From assembly GCF_004348115.1 (NCBI RefSeq), contig NZ_QPFB01000001.1:149752-213751 (forward strand): 64,000 bases of DNA, written 5' to 3'. This DNA is from Stenotrophomonas sp. ATCM1_4 (lineage in GTDB: Bacteria; Pseudomonadota; Gammaproteobacteria; Xanthomonadales; Xanthomonadaceae). Positions 40,271 to 48,909 of this stretch are shown here, one piece after another; position 1 is the stretch's first letter; each line of letters opens with the position of its first letter. The notes under the pieces were generated by a model, which worked only from the letters and a program-made list of their open reading frames with translations, was not told the DNA's origin and ran no database searches. Position numbers and translations under genes: made by a program.

Positions 40271-41089
40271 TCAGCGTGGTGCGTGGCGTTCCAGCATGCC
40301 TCGGAACAAGGCATCGAGTGCTTCGCCATCCCCTTGTCCTGCCGGCAATGACGGAGCACTGCCGCTGCGTTGCTGCAACTGCTCGTCGATGTAGTCGCTG
40401 ATGGCGGCGATGCGCGGCCCGTCCGAGACCTCGGTGCTGCGACGCTTCACCTGCAGCAGCTGGTCGATGGCGGTTCGCACCGGGCCATTGGGCAGCAGCC
40501 GATCAAGCAGGGTTTCGAAGGCCATTGGTGGCGGCGAGGGATCGCTCTCGATCCATTGGCAGGCGAGCAGCGGGCGCAGCACGTACAGGTACTTCTTGGT
40601 GCGTACCCGCTCGCCCTTCAGGTAGCCGCGATGGTTGGTGGTGGCCATGTTGAAGTAGTGCCACCAGCTGCCGAGCGGTGAGTGGAAGGTTTCCACCGCT
40701 TCGCGCAACGACGCGATGGCCTGCATGTCGCCGCGGTACAGGATGGGCGAGCGCAGCCACTCGGAGAGTGTCGGATTGGACTTGGAGACCAGGCGTAGCG
40801 CCTTGCGCAGGTCCCAGCCGCTGATGTCGAGTTCGTCGTCGATCGGCAGCTCGATGACGTCGCGCTGCGGTTCGCCGGGACCGGTGCGTTCGTTGACGCT
40901 CAGGTACCACGGTTGCCGATGCACGTAGATGAAGCGTGCGTCGTAGTCGCTGTCCGGAGAGGAAAAGCCCCAGCCCCGGCTGCCGGACTCACAGGCCATC
41001 AGCACGCGGACGTCATGCTGGCGCTCGATCTGCTCCAGAGCGGCGAGCACCGCTTCACGCTTGTCGGGGTCGATCGGATGGATATCCAT
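40271..41089 (-). CDS. Predicted nucleotidyltransferase (PF10127-like)
   Basis: 272 residues. The Pol-beta-type motif is GSRGWGFSSPDSDYDARFIY (GS...DxD) at about residue 38, followed by ISGWDLRKALRLVSKSNPTL, LSEWLRSPILY and YLKGERVRTKKYLYVLRPLL, as in the RlaP-like nucleotidyltransferases linked to RNA repair. No RtcB or other repair gene lies nearby. Divergent from nothing; it sits 98 bp downstream of mnmG on the same strand. Confidence 0.82.
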   Translation of the reverse strand: MDIHPIDPDKREAVLAALEQIERQHDVRVLMACESGSRGWGFSSPDSDYDARFIYVHRQPWYLSVNERTGPGEPQRDVIELPIDDELDISGWDLRKALRLVSKSNPTLSEWLRSPILYRGDMQAIASLREAVETFHSPLGSWWHYFNMATTNHRGYLKGERVRTKKYLYVLRPLLACQWIESDPSPPPMAFETLLDRLLPNGPVRTAIDQLLQVKRRSTEVSDGPRIAAISDYIDEQLQQRSGSAPSLPAGQGDGEALDALFRGMLERHAPR

Positions 41090-41187
41090 ATCCTGCAGTA
41101 CTCATCGTCGTGGGGTGATGAGTGTAGGCGGATTCTGCTTCTGGCTCCGTCCCTTGCGCCGAAGCCGGCGGGGACGGGCAACGCCCC

Positions 41188-43077
41188 TCAAGCCACCTTG
41201 CCGCGCCGTGCCCGCTCCAGGTGCACCAGCAGCAGCGAGATCGCCGCCGGGGTCATGCCCGGGATGCGCTGTGCCTGGCCGATGGTCTGCGGGCGCACGC
41301 ATTCGAGCTTCTGCAATGCTTCGGCGGACAGGCCGCGCACGGAGCCGAAGTCGAAGCCTTCGGCGATCACGGTGTTCTCGTGGCGCTGCTGGCGCTCGAT
41401 CTCCTCGCGCTGGCGATCCAGGTAACCGGCGTACTTGACGCTGATCTCCACCTGCTCGGCCACCCGCGCGTCGGCCACGCCCGGGCCCAGCGAGGGCACC
41501 CGCATCAGCTTGGCGTAGTCCAGTTCCGGGCGCTTGATCAGGTCCAGCACGTTGGTTTCGCGGCTCACCGCCACGCCGGTGGCCTGTGCCACTTCGCGGC
41601 CCAGGGCATTGGCCGGCGTCGCCCACAGGGCGCGCAGGCGCGCGCTTTCGTTGTTCACCGCTTCCTGCTTGGCCTGGAACGCCGACCAGCGACGCGCATC
41701 GACCAGGCCCAGCTCGCGGCCGGTCGGGGTCAGGCGTACGTCGGCGTTGTCCTCGCGCAGCTGCAGCCGGTATTCGGCGCGGCTGGTGAACATGCGGTAC
41801 GGCTCGCTGGTGCCGTGGGTGATCAGGTCATCCACCAGCACGCCGATATAAGCCTCGTCGCGGCGTGGGCACCAGCCGTCGCGGCCCTGCACGAACAGCG
41901 CGGCGTTGATGCCGGCCAGCAGGCCCTGCGCGCCGGCTTCCTCGTAGCCGGTGGTGCCGTTGATCTGCCCGGCGAAGAACAGGCCGGCGACCTGGCGGGT
42001 CTCCAGCGTGTTCTTCAGCCCGCGCGGGTCGAAGAAGTCGTACTCGATGGCGTAGCCGGGGCGTGTGATATGCGCGTTCTCGAAGCCGCGGATGCTGCGC
42101 ACCAGCTCCAGCTGCACGTCGAACGGCAGCGAGGTGGAGATGCCGTTGGGGTAGATCTCCACCACGTCCAGACCCTCGGGCTCGACGAAGATCTGGTGGC
42201 TGTCCTTCTCGGCGAAGCGCACCACCTTGTCCTCGATGGACGGGCAGTAGCGCGGGCCGATGCCCTCGATCTGGCCGCTGTACAGCGGCGAACGGTGCAG
42301 CGCGTTGCGGATGATCTCGTGGGTGCGCTCGCTGGTGTGGGTGATCCAGCAGCTGACCTGGCGCGGATGCTCGCGCACGTCGCCCAGGTAGGACATCACC
42401 GGCAGCGGGTCATCGCCGGGCTGTTCCTCCATCACGCTGTAATCCAGCGAGCGGCCGTCGATGCGCGGCGGCGTGCCGGTCTTCAGGCGGTCGATGGCGA
42501 ACGGACGCTCGCGCAGGCGCGCGGCCAGCGTGGTGGCCGGCGGGTCGCCCATGCGGCCGGCGGTGTACTGGGTCTCGCCGATGTGGATCTTGCCGGCCAG
42601 GAAGGTGCCGGCGGTCAGCACCACGGCGGCGGCATGGAAGGTCAGCCCGGTCTGGGTGATGGCGCCGCGCACGGCGTCGCCTTCGATCACCAGGTCGTCC
42701 ACCGCCGCCTGGAACACGGTCAGGTTGGGCTGCGACTCGACGATGCCGCGGATCGCCATGCGGTACAGGTTGCGGTCGGCCTGGCAGCGGGTGGCGCGCA
42801 CGGCCGGGCCCTTGGAGGCATTGAGGGTGCGCCACTGGATGCCGGCGCGGTCGGCGGCATGCGCCATGGCACCGCCCAGGGCGTCGATCTCCTTGACCAG
42901 GTGGCCCTTGCCGATGCCGCCGATGGCCGGGTTGCAGCTCATCGCGCCGACGGTCTCGACGTTGTGGGTCAGCAGCAGGGTGCGGGCGCCGCCGCGGGCC
43001 GCGGCCAGTGCGGCCTCGGTGCCGGCGTGGCCGCCGCCGATGACGATGACGTCGTAACGGTAGAAGGAGTCGCTCAT
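41188..43077 (-). CDS. mnmG: tRNA uridine-5-carboxymethylaminomethyl synthesis enzyme MnmG
   Basis: 629 residues. MnmG with MnmE installs the carboxymethylaminomethyl group at U34 of several tRNAs. Seen are the FAD motif [77 protein letters not shown] and [17 protein letters not shown]. The ATG at 43077 matches the usual [15 protein letters not shown] start; upstream codons in frame are intergenic. A plus-strand RNA candidate begins about 140 bp upstream, divergently. Confidence 0.97.
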   Translation of the reverse strand: MSDSFYRYDVIVIGGGHAGTEAALAAARGGARTLLLTHNVETVGAMSCNPAIGGIGKGHLVKEIDALGGAMAHAADRAGIQWRTLNASKGPAVRATRCQADRNLYRMAIRGIVESQPNLTVFQAAVDDLVIEGDAVRGAITQTGLTFHAAAVVLTAGTFLAGKIHIGETQYTAGRMGDPPATTLAARLRERPFAIDRLKTGTPPRIDGRSLDYSVMEEQPGDDPLPVMSYLGDVREHPRQVSCWITHTSERTHEIIRNALHRSPLYSGQIEGIGPRYCPSIEDKVVRFAEKDSHQIFVEPEGLDVVEIYPNGISTSLPFDVQLELVRSIRGFENAHITRPGYAIEYDFFDPRGLKNTLETRQVAGLFFAGQINGTTGYEEAGAQGLLAGINAALFVQGRDGWCPRRDEAYIGVLVDDLITHGTSEPYRMFTSRAEYRLQLREDNADVRLTPTGRELGLVDARRWSAFQAKQEAVNNESARLRALWATPANALGREVAQATGVAVSRETNVLDLIKRPELDYAKLMRVPSLGPGVADARVAEQVEISVKYAGYLDRQREEIERQQRHENTVIAEGFDFGSVRGLSAEALQKLECVRPQTIGQAQRIPGMTPAAISLLLVHLERARRGKVA

Positions 43078-43192
43078 GGGCGTGAGATTGGTCGAGAAGT
43101 GTGAAGTCCGTTGCCGGGCATGCCTCCGGTGCCAGGGCGGCCCGGTTGCTGATTTTACCGCCAACGAAAATTCTTGAGACGAAGGCCTAAAG

Positions 43193-43209
43193 TTGGCACG
43201 CAACCTGCA
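43193..43209 (+). promoter_or_regulatory. Sigma-54 (RpoN) promoter
   Basis: TTGGCACGCAACCTGCA fits the consensus TTGGCACG-N4-TTGCA at all but one core position, with GG at 43195-43196 and GC at 43207-43208 exactly ten bases apart, as required for the -24/-12 elements. It points away from mnmG into an interval with no gene that ends in a strong terminator. Confidence 0.75.
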
Positions 43210-43219
43210 GCTAATACAT

Positions 43220-43417
43220 TGCACCCAACGTGGCATGCGACACAGGCGCAACAAGGTCGGAATTGGAACAGGGGCCGACCGAAGCGCACGTTGGGGTAGC
43301 AGGGGCCGGTAGTCGGGGGACTACCGGCTCTGGTATCCGACAATGCCTTGCAAGGCATTGAAAGCAGCAAGGCAGTAAAGACGAAGCCCCGGCCTAGGCC
43401 GGGGCTTCGTCTTTTTT
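43220..43417 (+). ncRNA. Candidate sigma-54-dependent small RNA, about 200 nt
   Basis: No credible ORF exists here. From the predicted start near 43220 the RNA would contain a 10-bp hairpin (GCCGGTAGTC / GACTACCGGC, G-rich loop) at about 43300-43323, a perfect 20-base palindrome (CAATGCCTTG / CAAGGCATTG) at about 43341-43360, and the terminator. GGA triplets occur in CGGAATTGGAACA and in the G-rich loop, so binding of an RsmA-type protein is possible but speculative. I do not recognise the RNA as a named family. Confidence 0.55.
43377..43417 (+). terminator. Very strong intrinsic terminator
   Basis: A perfect 18-base palindromic stem AAAGACGAAGCCCCGGCC with its complement and a two-base TA loop, ending in six T on the plus strand. 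No protein gene on the plus strand precedes it, which points to an RNA gene. On the minus strand it could also stop the lipoprotein transcript, though the T-run is only three long there. Confidence 0.88.
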
Positions 43418-43576
43418 AGGCGCCGATGCCCGACAGGGCCGGAACAGGGGGGATCCAGATTTCCTGGCGGACATCGACATTGAGGCGGTTGGGCGGGACC
43501 GGTTTAGGTCAGTTTGCGACGCAACCGGTCACCCGTGGGACAAAGGATGCCTGCATTTTCCGCAAATGCAACCTTT

Positions 43577-44146
43577 TTATCTCTCCACATTCCTGACTTC
43601 GCGCGGAAGGCGGTTCTGTGACGGCTGTCGGGCCGGCATCGGCCGGGGCTGCATGGCCGGCCGGGACGGCATGGCCTGGGCACGCGGCACCGCGCGTGGC
43701 TCGGTCATCGCGCGGGGCTGCGGACGCTGCAGGCGGTCCATGTCCCGCCAGGGCGACTTGCTGCCACCGCCGTTGGCCGGCGGCATCGGACGGGTCGGCG
43801 GGTTGGGGCGGTTGTCACCCGGACGCGGCGGACGCGGACGGTTGTCGCCATGGCCATGGCCGTTGCCCGGCGGGGGCGGCCGGTGGCCGTGCGGCGGACG
43901 CTGCGGGTACGGGCGGTAGTACGGGCGATAGACCGGGTAGCCACCCCCGTAGTAGCCGCTGCCGTAACCGTAATAGCCGGAGCCATAGCCGCCGTAGGCA
44001 CCGTAAGGGTAGCCATACGGATAGCTGTACTGCACCGACGGCGAGCCATGGTAGTAGCCGCCACCGCTGCCGCCGACGTAGTCATACGTGGCGCAGCCGG
44101 ACAGGGCCAGCAACAGGCCGGTGGAAACAATCAGGCGCTTGATCAT
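43577..44146 (-). CDS. Tyr/Gly/Pro-rich lipoprotein
   Basis: 189 residues. Lipoprotein signal MIKRLIVSTGLLLALSGC with lipobox LSGC. The mature protein has a repetitive Tyr/Gly stretch (YPYGYPYGAYGGYGSGYYGY), then YRPYYRPYPQRPPHG and a Pro/Asn/Arg-rich tail. Such proteins are surface or periplasmic and of low complexity; no function recognised. The frame open upstream to 44347 is not considered part of the gene because the signal starts at this ATG. Confidence 0.78.
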   Translation of the reverse strand: MIKRLIVSTGLLLALSGCATYDYVGGSGGGYYHGSPSVQYSYPYGYPYGAYGGYGSGYYGYGSGYYGGGYPVYRPYYRPYPQRPPHGHRPPPPGNGHGHGDNRPRPPRPGDNRPNPPTRPMPPANGGGSKSPWRDMDRLQRPQPRAMTEPRAVPRAQAMPSRPAMQPRPMPARQPSQNRLPREVRNVER

Positions 44147-44286
44147 GTGTCGTCCCCCCCAATGGGTATGGCGCCAGCTTCGTGCTGGTGGATTGAATCG
44201 GCCCTTAATCGGTACCGATTTGGCTGAACACATTCCATGCGCGAATGAGATGGTCCAAGGCAGCGAGCCTACGCTAACCTTCCACC

Positions 44287-45249
44287 ATGAACGAACATTC
44301 CTTGCCCGGGTTCGCTGACGTACTGGCCGCCGCGGCGCGTATCGCATCGCACGCGACGGTCACGCCGGTACTGCGTTCGCGCGAGCTGGACGGGCTGGCC
44401 GGTGCAAGCCTGCACTTCAAGGGCGAGCACCTGCAGCGCGGGGGCGCATTCAAGTTCCGCGGCGCCTGCAATGCGGTGTGGTCGCTGGATGCCGAGCAGG
44501 CGCAGCGTGGCGTGGTCACCCATTCTTCCGGCAACCACGGGGCCGCGCTGGCACTGGCGGCACGTTCGCGAGGCATTCCCTGCCACGTGGTGGTGCCCGA
44601 GGGCGCGGTGGCGACCAAGCTGGCCAACATCGTGCGCAATGGCGCCACGTTGTGGCGCTGCGCGCCGAACCAGGCCGCGCGCGAGGTCGAATGCGCGCGC
44701 GTGCAGCGCGAGACCGGGGCGACGCTGGTGCACCCGTATGCCGATGCCAAGGTGATCGCCGGGCAGGGCACGGCGGCGTTGGAGCTGGTGCGGCAGGCCG
44801 GGGCGACGCTGGACGTGCTGGTGGTGCCAGTGGGCGGCGGCGGGCTGGCCGCGGGGACGTTGTTGGCCCTGCAGCAACTGCTGCCCGACTGCGCGCTGGT
44901 GCTGGCCGAGCCGGCCGGTGCCGCCGATACCGCGCGTTCTCTGGCCGCCGGCGAACGACTGCTGGACTTCGTGCCGGACACGGTCTGCGATGGCCTGCGC
45001 GGCGCGCTGGGCGCACCGAATTTCGAACTGCTCAACCAGCGCGCCGAGGTGATCACCGTCGATGACGTGGACACCGTGACCGCGATGCGGCGGGTCTGGC
45101 AGGTGATGAAGCAGGTGGTCGAGCCGTCATCGGCGATCACCCTGGCCGCGGTGCTGGCACAGCCGGAGCGTTTCGCCGGCCGCAACGTGGGGTTGATCTT
45201 CAGCGGCGGCAACGTGGATCTGGATGCGTTGCCGTGGGGGAAGGAATGA
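44287..45249 (+). CDS. PLP-dependent threonine/serine dehydratase family enzyme
   Basis: 320 residues, single catalytic domain without the ACT regulatory domain of IlvA. The PLP Lys is in GGAFKFRGACNAV near residue 56. SSGNHGAALALAARSRG binds the carboxylate of the substrate; PVGGGGLAAGTL near residue 180 binds the PLP phosphate. Possible activities are L-serine or threonine deamination, or serine racemase-like. Overlaps the next gene by four bases. Confidence 0.88.
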   Translation: MNEHSLPGFADVLAAAARIASHATVTPVLRSRELDGLAGASLHFKGEHLQRGGAFKFRGACNAVWSLDAEQAQRGVVTHSSGNHGAALALAARSRGIPCHVVVPEGAVATKLANIVRNGATLWRCAPNQAAREVECARVQRETGATLVHPYADAKVIAGQGTAALELVRQAGATLDVLVVPVGGGGLAAGTLLALQQLLPDCALVLAEPAGAADTARSLAAGERLLDFVPDTVCDGLRGALGAPNFELLNQRAEVITVDDVDTVTAMRRVWQVMKQVVEPSSAITLAAVLAQPERFAGRNVGLIFSGGNVDLDALPWGKE

Positions 45250-45851
45250 GCAGCAAGGGACGCACCGGCCTGGTGGGTTGGTTGTGGCGGTTCGGGGTGT
45301 TGCTGGCGTTGTGGTTGCTGGGCGTGGCGGCATGGATCATCTGGGTGGGTGACCGCGACCAGGCCGCGCCGGCCGACGCGATCATCGTGCTGGGCGCGGC
45401 GGCCTATGACGCCAAGCCTTCGCCGGTGTTCGAGGAGCGCATCCGCCACGGGCTGGACCTGTACCGGCAGGGCTATGCGCCCAAGCTGATCTTCACCGGC
45501 GGGTTCGGCGGGTCACGCGCGCGCTTCTCCGAGTCGCAGGTGGCGCGCCGCTACGCGCTCAAGCAGAAGATCCCGGCCGAGGACATCCTGATCGAGACCC
45601 GCTCGCGGACCACGCGGCAGAACCTGGTCGAGGCGCGCCGGGTGATGGCGCAGAACGACATGCACCGGGTGATCGTGGTCAGCGACCCGCTGCACATGGC
45701 GCGCGCGCTGCGCCTGTCGCACGAACTGGGCATCGACGCGTTGGCCTCCTCCACGCCGAGCACGCGCTTCCGCAGCTTCCACACCAGCTGGCGCTTCCTG
45801 GCGCAGGAAATCTATTTCTTCCACCGCGACCTGTTCGTCAAGGGCGCCTGA
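45246..45851 (+). CDS. YdcF family membrane-anchored protein
   Basis: 201 residues. One N-terminal helix (FGVLLALWLLGVAAWIIWVG) is followed by a DUF218 domain: ADAIIVLGAAAYDAKPSPVF, RHGLDLYRQGYAPKLIFTGG, DILIETRSRTTRQNLVEARR and VIVVSDPLHMARALRLSHEL. The family includes SanA/YdcF/ElyC envelope proteins. Start ATG overlaps the stop of the dehydratase gene. The large upstream start two residues earlier is unlikely. Confidence 0.88.
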   Translation: MSSKGRTGLVGWLWRFGVLLALWLLGVAAWIIWVGDRDQAAPADAIIVLGAAAYDAKPSPVFEERIRHGLDLYRQGYAPKLIFTGGFGGSRARFSESQVARRYALKQKIPAEDILIETRSRTTRQNLVEARRVMAQNDMHRVIVVSDPLHMARALRLSHELGIDALASSTPSTRFRSFHTSWRFLAQEIYFFHRDLFVKGA

Positions 45852-45887
45852 GGCGCGACGGCGGCGCACGACACGCAGGGGTTCTGC

Positions 45888-46313
45888 ATGAGCAACGACG
45901 ATACTTCCCGCCAGCAGGCGATCGCGCTGGTGCGCGGCTACTACGATGCCTTCAACCGCGGCGATTGGGCCGGCATGCTGGAACGGCTGTCCGACGACGT
46001 GGCGCATGACCTGAACCAGGGCGCGCGCGAGGTCGGTCGCCAGGCATTTGCCGTGTTCCTGCAACGCATGGAAGCCAGCTACCGCGAGCAACTGCGCGAT
46101 GTGGTGGTGATGGCGAGCGAGGATGGCCTGCGGGTGGCGGCCGAGTACGTGGTGCATGGCCAATACCACCACACCGACGACGGCCTGCCGCCGGCGCAGG
46201 GGCAACGCTATGTGCTGCCGGGCGGTGCGTTCTTCGACGTGCGTGATGGGCGGATCAGCCGCGTGAGCAATTACTACAACCTGCAGGACTGGATCACGCA
46301 GGTCAGCGCCTGA
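45888..46313 (+). CDS. SnoaL/ketosteroid-isomerase-like protein
   Basis: 141 residues. The cone-shaped alpha+beta fold is suggested by ALVRGYYDAFNRGDWAGMLE, ERLSDDVAHDLNQGAREVGR and FFDVRDGRISRVSNYYNLQD. Members bind small hydrophobic ligands; many are of unknown role. The ATG has GGGG upstream. It is the last of three plus-strand genes. Confidence 0.85.
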   Translation: MSNDDTSRQQAIALVRGYYDAFNRGDWAGMLERLSDDVAHDLNQGAREVGRQAFAVFLQRMEASYREQLRDVVVMASEDGLRVAAEYVVHGQYHHTDDGLPPAQGQRYVLPGGAFFDVRDGRISRVSNYYNLQDWITQVSA

Positions 46314-46319
46314 TCCGGC

Positions 46320-46388
46320 GCTGAGGCGGTATCGGCTTCGCGGCCGGGGCCGCTCCTGCGCGATGCCGCCTTGCGCGCGGGGCCGCGC
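46320..46388. repeat. REP-like intergenic repeat
   Basis: Contains GTATCGGCTTCGCGGCCGGGGCCGCTCCTGCGCG, a relative of the element at 9986-10042 (shared GGCTTCGCGGC and GCTCCTGC). It lies between the convergent SnoaL and bioC genes. Confidence 0.5.
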
Positions 46389-47270
46389 CTACTGTTTGCG
46401 GCGGATCGGGATGGCCGACACCGGCACGGCGGCGACGTCGTGGCCGTGTTCGCGGATGGGGGCGCCCGGTTCCGGTGCCCAGGCATGGGCGTAGATGACT
46501 TCCCAGCTGCTGGGAAGCTTGCCGTCGGCGCCGCGCAGCGGCTCGTAGGCCTGGCTGGCGGCGGCGAAGCGGCTGCGGCCGGTCAGCGTGTGGCGGCGGT
46601 TGCTCATCGCGTTGGTCGCGCCGATCGCCTTGAGCTCGCGCATCAGCGCCGGCAGGTCGTCGTAGGTCAGGGTGAACAGGTCGCGGTCCAGCACCGGGTC
46701 GCGGAAGCCGGCCATCATCAGCGCATCACCGAACTGGGCGATCTGCACGAAGCGGCTGACGTGCGCGGTGTCGTCGGCCTGTGCGAAGGCTTCGCGCAGT
46801 TCCACCAGCGTGTCCGGGCCGAAGGTGGAGCACACCAGCAGGCCGCCCGGCTTGAGCACGCGGCGGAAGCCGGCGAACACCGCCGGCAGGTCTTCCACCC
46901 ACTGCAGGCACAGGTTGCTGAAGATCACGTCCACGCTGTTGTCGGCCAGCGGCAGGGCGCGCGCGTCGGCGCACACCCGCGAGAACGGGCGCCACCAGCC
47001 GGCCTGCTGCTTTGCCTCGACCAGCATCGGCAGGGCCAGGTCCAGCGCGATCACCTGCGCCTTGGGCCAGCGCTTCTTCATCACCGCGGTGGCGTGGGCC
47101 GGGCCGCTGCCCACGTCCAGCACCACCTGCGGTTGCTTGTCGGCCAGGTAGTCCAGCGATTCCAGCAACCGCTTGGCCACCTCCTGCTGCAGTGCCGCCG
47201 CGGCGTGGTAGCTGGAGGCGGCACGCGAGAAGGCGCGGCGGACGTGCTTGGGATCGAACAGGGAAGACAT
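46389..47270 (-). CDS. bioC: Malonyl-[acyl-carrier protein] O-methyltransferase BioC
   Basis: 293 residues starting MSSLFDPKHVRRAFSRAASS. BioC methylates malonyl-ACP to enter fatty-acid synthesis as a biotin precursor. SAM-binding motif is VVLDVGSGPAHATAVMKKRW; post-motifs are FSNLCLQWVEDLPAVFAGFR and PGGLLVCSTFGPDTLVELRE; these match BioC. The end of the cluster is followed by REP-like DNA. Confidence 0.93.
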   Translation of the reverse strand: MSSLFDPKHVRRAFSRAASSYHAAAALQQEVAKRLLESLDYLADKQPQVVLDVGSGPAHATAVMKKRWPKAQVIALDLALPMLVEAKQQAGWWRPFSRVCADARALPLADNSVDVIFSNLCLQWVEDLPAVFAGFRRVLKPGGLLVCSTFGPDTLVELREAFAQADDTAHVSRFVQIAQFGDALMMAGFRDPVLDRDLFTLTYDDLPALMRELKAIGATNAMSNRRHTLTGRSRFAAASQAYEPLRGADGKLPSSWEVIYAHAWAPEPGAPIREHGHDVAAVPVSAIPIRRKQ

Positions 47271-47296
47271 GGCGGGTACGTCGGTAAGGTCGGGAG

Positions 47297-48079
47297 TCAG
47301 AAAGTGCCGGGGTAGGCGCCGCCGTCGGTCAGCAGGTTCTGCCCGGTGATGTAGCCGGCATGCACGCTGCACAGGAACGCGCAGGTGGCACCGAACTCGT
47401 CGGCAGTGCCGAAGCGGCCGGCGGGGATGCTGCCCTGGCGGCGCGCGGAGACGTCCGCCAGCGGCTGCCCTTGCTTGTCCGCGCTGGCCTGCAGGATGCC
47501 GCGCAGGCGGTCGGTGTCGAAGGCGCCGGGCAGCAGGTTGTTGACGGTGACATTGCGGGCCAGGTGGGTGCGGGCGATGCCGGCGATGAAACCGGTCAGG
47601 CCCGAGCGTGCGCCGTTGGACAGGCCGAGCACGTCGATGGGGGCCTTCACCGAGCTGGAGGTGATGTTGACCACGCGCCCGTAGCCGCGCGCGGCCATCG
47701 CATCGACGGTGGCGCGGATCAGTTCGATCGGGGTAAGCATGTTGGCGTCCAGCGCGGCCAGCCAGGTGTCCCGGTCCCAGTCACGGAAATCCCCGGCGGG
47801 TGGGCCGCCGGCGTTGGTGACCAGGATGTCGACCTGCGGGCACGCCGCCAGCGCCGTGGCACGGCCCTGCGCGGTGGTGATGTCGGTGGCGACGGTGACC
47901 ACCTGCGCGGCACCGGGCAGGGCGCGCAGGTCCGCTGCAGCCGCTTCCAGTGCGTCGGCACCGCGCGCAACGATGACCACGTTGACGCCTTCGGCCGCCA
48001 ATGCGCGTGCGCAACCCAGGCCAAGGCCTTTGCTGGCACCACAGACCAGGGCCCAGCGGCCGGCGATTCCAAGATCCAT
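47297..48079 (-). CDS. SDR-family protein lacking the catalytic Tyr-Lys pair
   Basis: 260 residues from MDLGIAGRWALVCGASKGLG. The NAD(P)-binding TGxxxGxG equivalent is CGASKGLGLGCARALA and NAG is present (VDILVTNAGGPP). But the expected YxxxK is replaced: after SSSVKAPIDVLGL comes SNGARSGLTGF, aligning Ser with Tyr and Arg with Lys. A known subgroup annotated as FabG-like SDR also lacks the Tyr. The protein sits between bioC and bioH, so it may have a role in pimelate synthesis or be an inactive dehydrogenase; I infer nothing firm. Confidence 0.85.
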   Translation of the reverse strand: MDLGIAGRWALVCGASKGLGLGCARALAAEGVNVVIVARGADALEAAAADLRALPGAAQVVTVATDITTAQGRATALAACPQVDILVTNAGGPPAGDFRDWDRDTWLAALDANMLTPIELIRATVDAMAARGYGRVVNITSSSVKAPIDVLGLSNGARSGLTGFIAGIARTHLARNVTVNNLLPGAFDTDRLRGILQASADKQGQPLADVSARRQGSIPAGRFGTADEFGATCAFLCSVHAGYITGQNLLTDGGAYPGTF

Positions 48080-48125
48080 GCTTATTCCTCGTGCGACGCG
48101 GGGAGCGACATGATCGGACAAATGC

Positions 48126-48893
48126 TCACGCGCAGCCTGCAACGAAGTGTTGCAGCAGCCCGGCGACCTGGTCGGCGTGGCCCAGGAACGGCGCGTGGCC
48201 GCCGCCTTCGATGGTGTGCGCGGCGTGCAGCCCGTCCGGCGCCAGTGCGGCTGCGGCGTGCATCGCGCGGGCCGGCACCAGCCGGTCGCGCTGGCCGCCG
48301 ATCCACAGCCCCGGCTTGCGCAGGCTGGGCAGGGCACCGCGCAGGTCGCTGCGCTCGAGCAGGGCCAGGCCTTCGTGCAGGGCGCGCGGCGCCGGCTCGC
48401 CGCGGGCGACCAGGGCCTCGCGAAGGGTGCGCAGCTCGCTGCGGCCGTGCTGCGAGCCCATCACGTCCAGCGCGAGGAAGCGCTCCAGCGTGCCGCGGTA
48501 GTCCTGTTCCAGGTCACGGCCGAACTGTTCGAACACGCTGGCCTGGACCGCATCGGGCCAGTCTTCGCCACGCACGAAGCGTGGCGTGGCGGCCAGCATG
48601 GCCAGGCCGCGCACCTGCGGCAGGGTGGCGGCGGCATGCAGGGCCACCAGCCCGCCCAGCGACCAGCCGCACCACACTGCGGGCGGGGTGGCGGCGGCGA
48701 TGGCGTTGACCAGGTAGGGCAGGCGCAGCGGCGTGGCGTCGTCACGGCTGTGGCCATGGCCGGGCAGGTCGACCAGGTGCAGCTGGAAATGCGGCGCCAG
48801 CCGCTCGACCAGCGGTGCGAAGATGCCGCCATGCAACGCCCAGCCGTGGATCAGGACCAGTGCCGGTCCGCTGCCGGTGACTTCGATATGCAT
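48126..48893 (-). CDS. bioH: Pimeloyl-[acyl-carrier protein] methyl ester esterase BioH
   Basis: 255 residues. Alpha/beta hydrolase with LVLIHGWALHGGIFAPLVER, the nucleophile elbow GWSLGG, the Asp in GGQRDRLVPARAM and the His in EGGGHAPFL, a complete triad. BioH frees pimeloyl-ACP from its methyl ester. It lies 16 bp past bioF and 46 bp before the SDR gene on the same strand. Confidence 0.92.
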   Translation of the reverse strand: MHIEVTGSGPALVLIHGWALHGGIFAPLVERLAPHFQLHLVDLPGHGHSRDDATPLRLPYLVNAIAAATPPAVWCGWSLGGLVALHAAATLPQVRGLAMLAATPRFVRGEDWPDAVQASVFEQFGRDLEQDYRGTLERFLALDVMGSQHGRSELRTLREALVARGEPAPRALHEGLALLERSDLRGALPSLRKPGLWIGGQRDRLVPARAMHAAAALAPDGLHAAHTIEGGGHAPFLGHADQVAGLLQHFVAGCA

Positions 48894-48909
48894 GGGGCGT
48901 ACAACCTGC

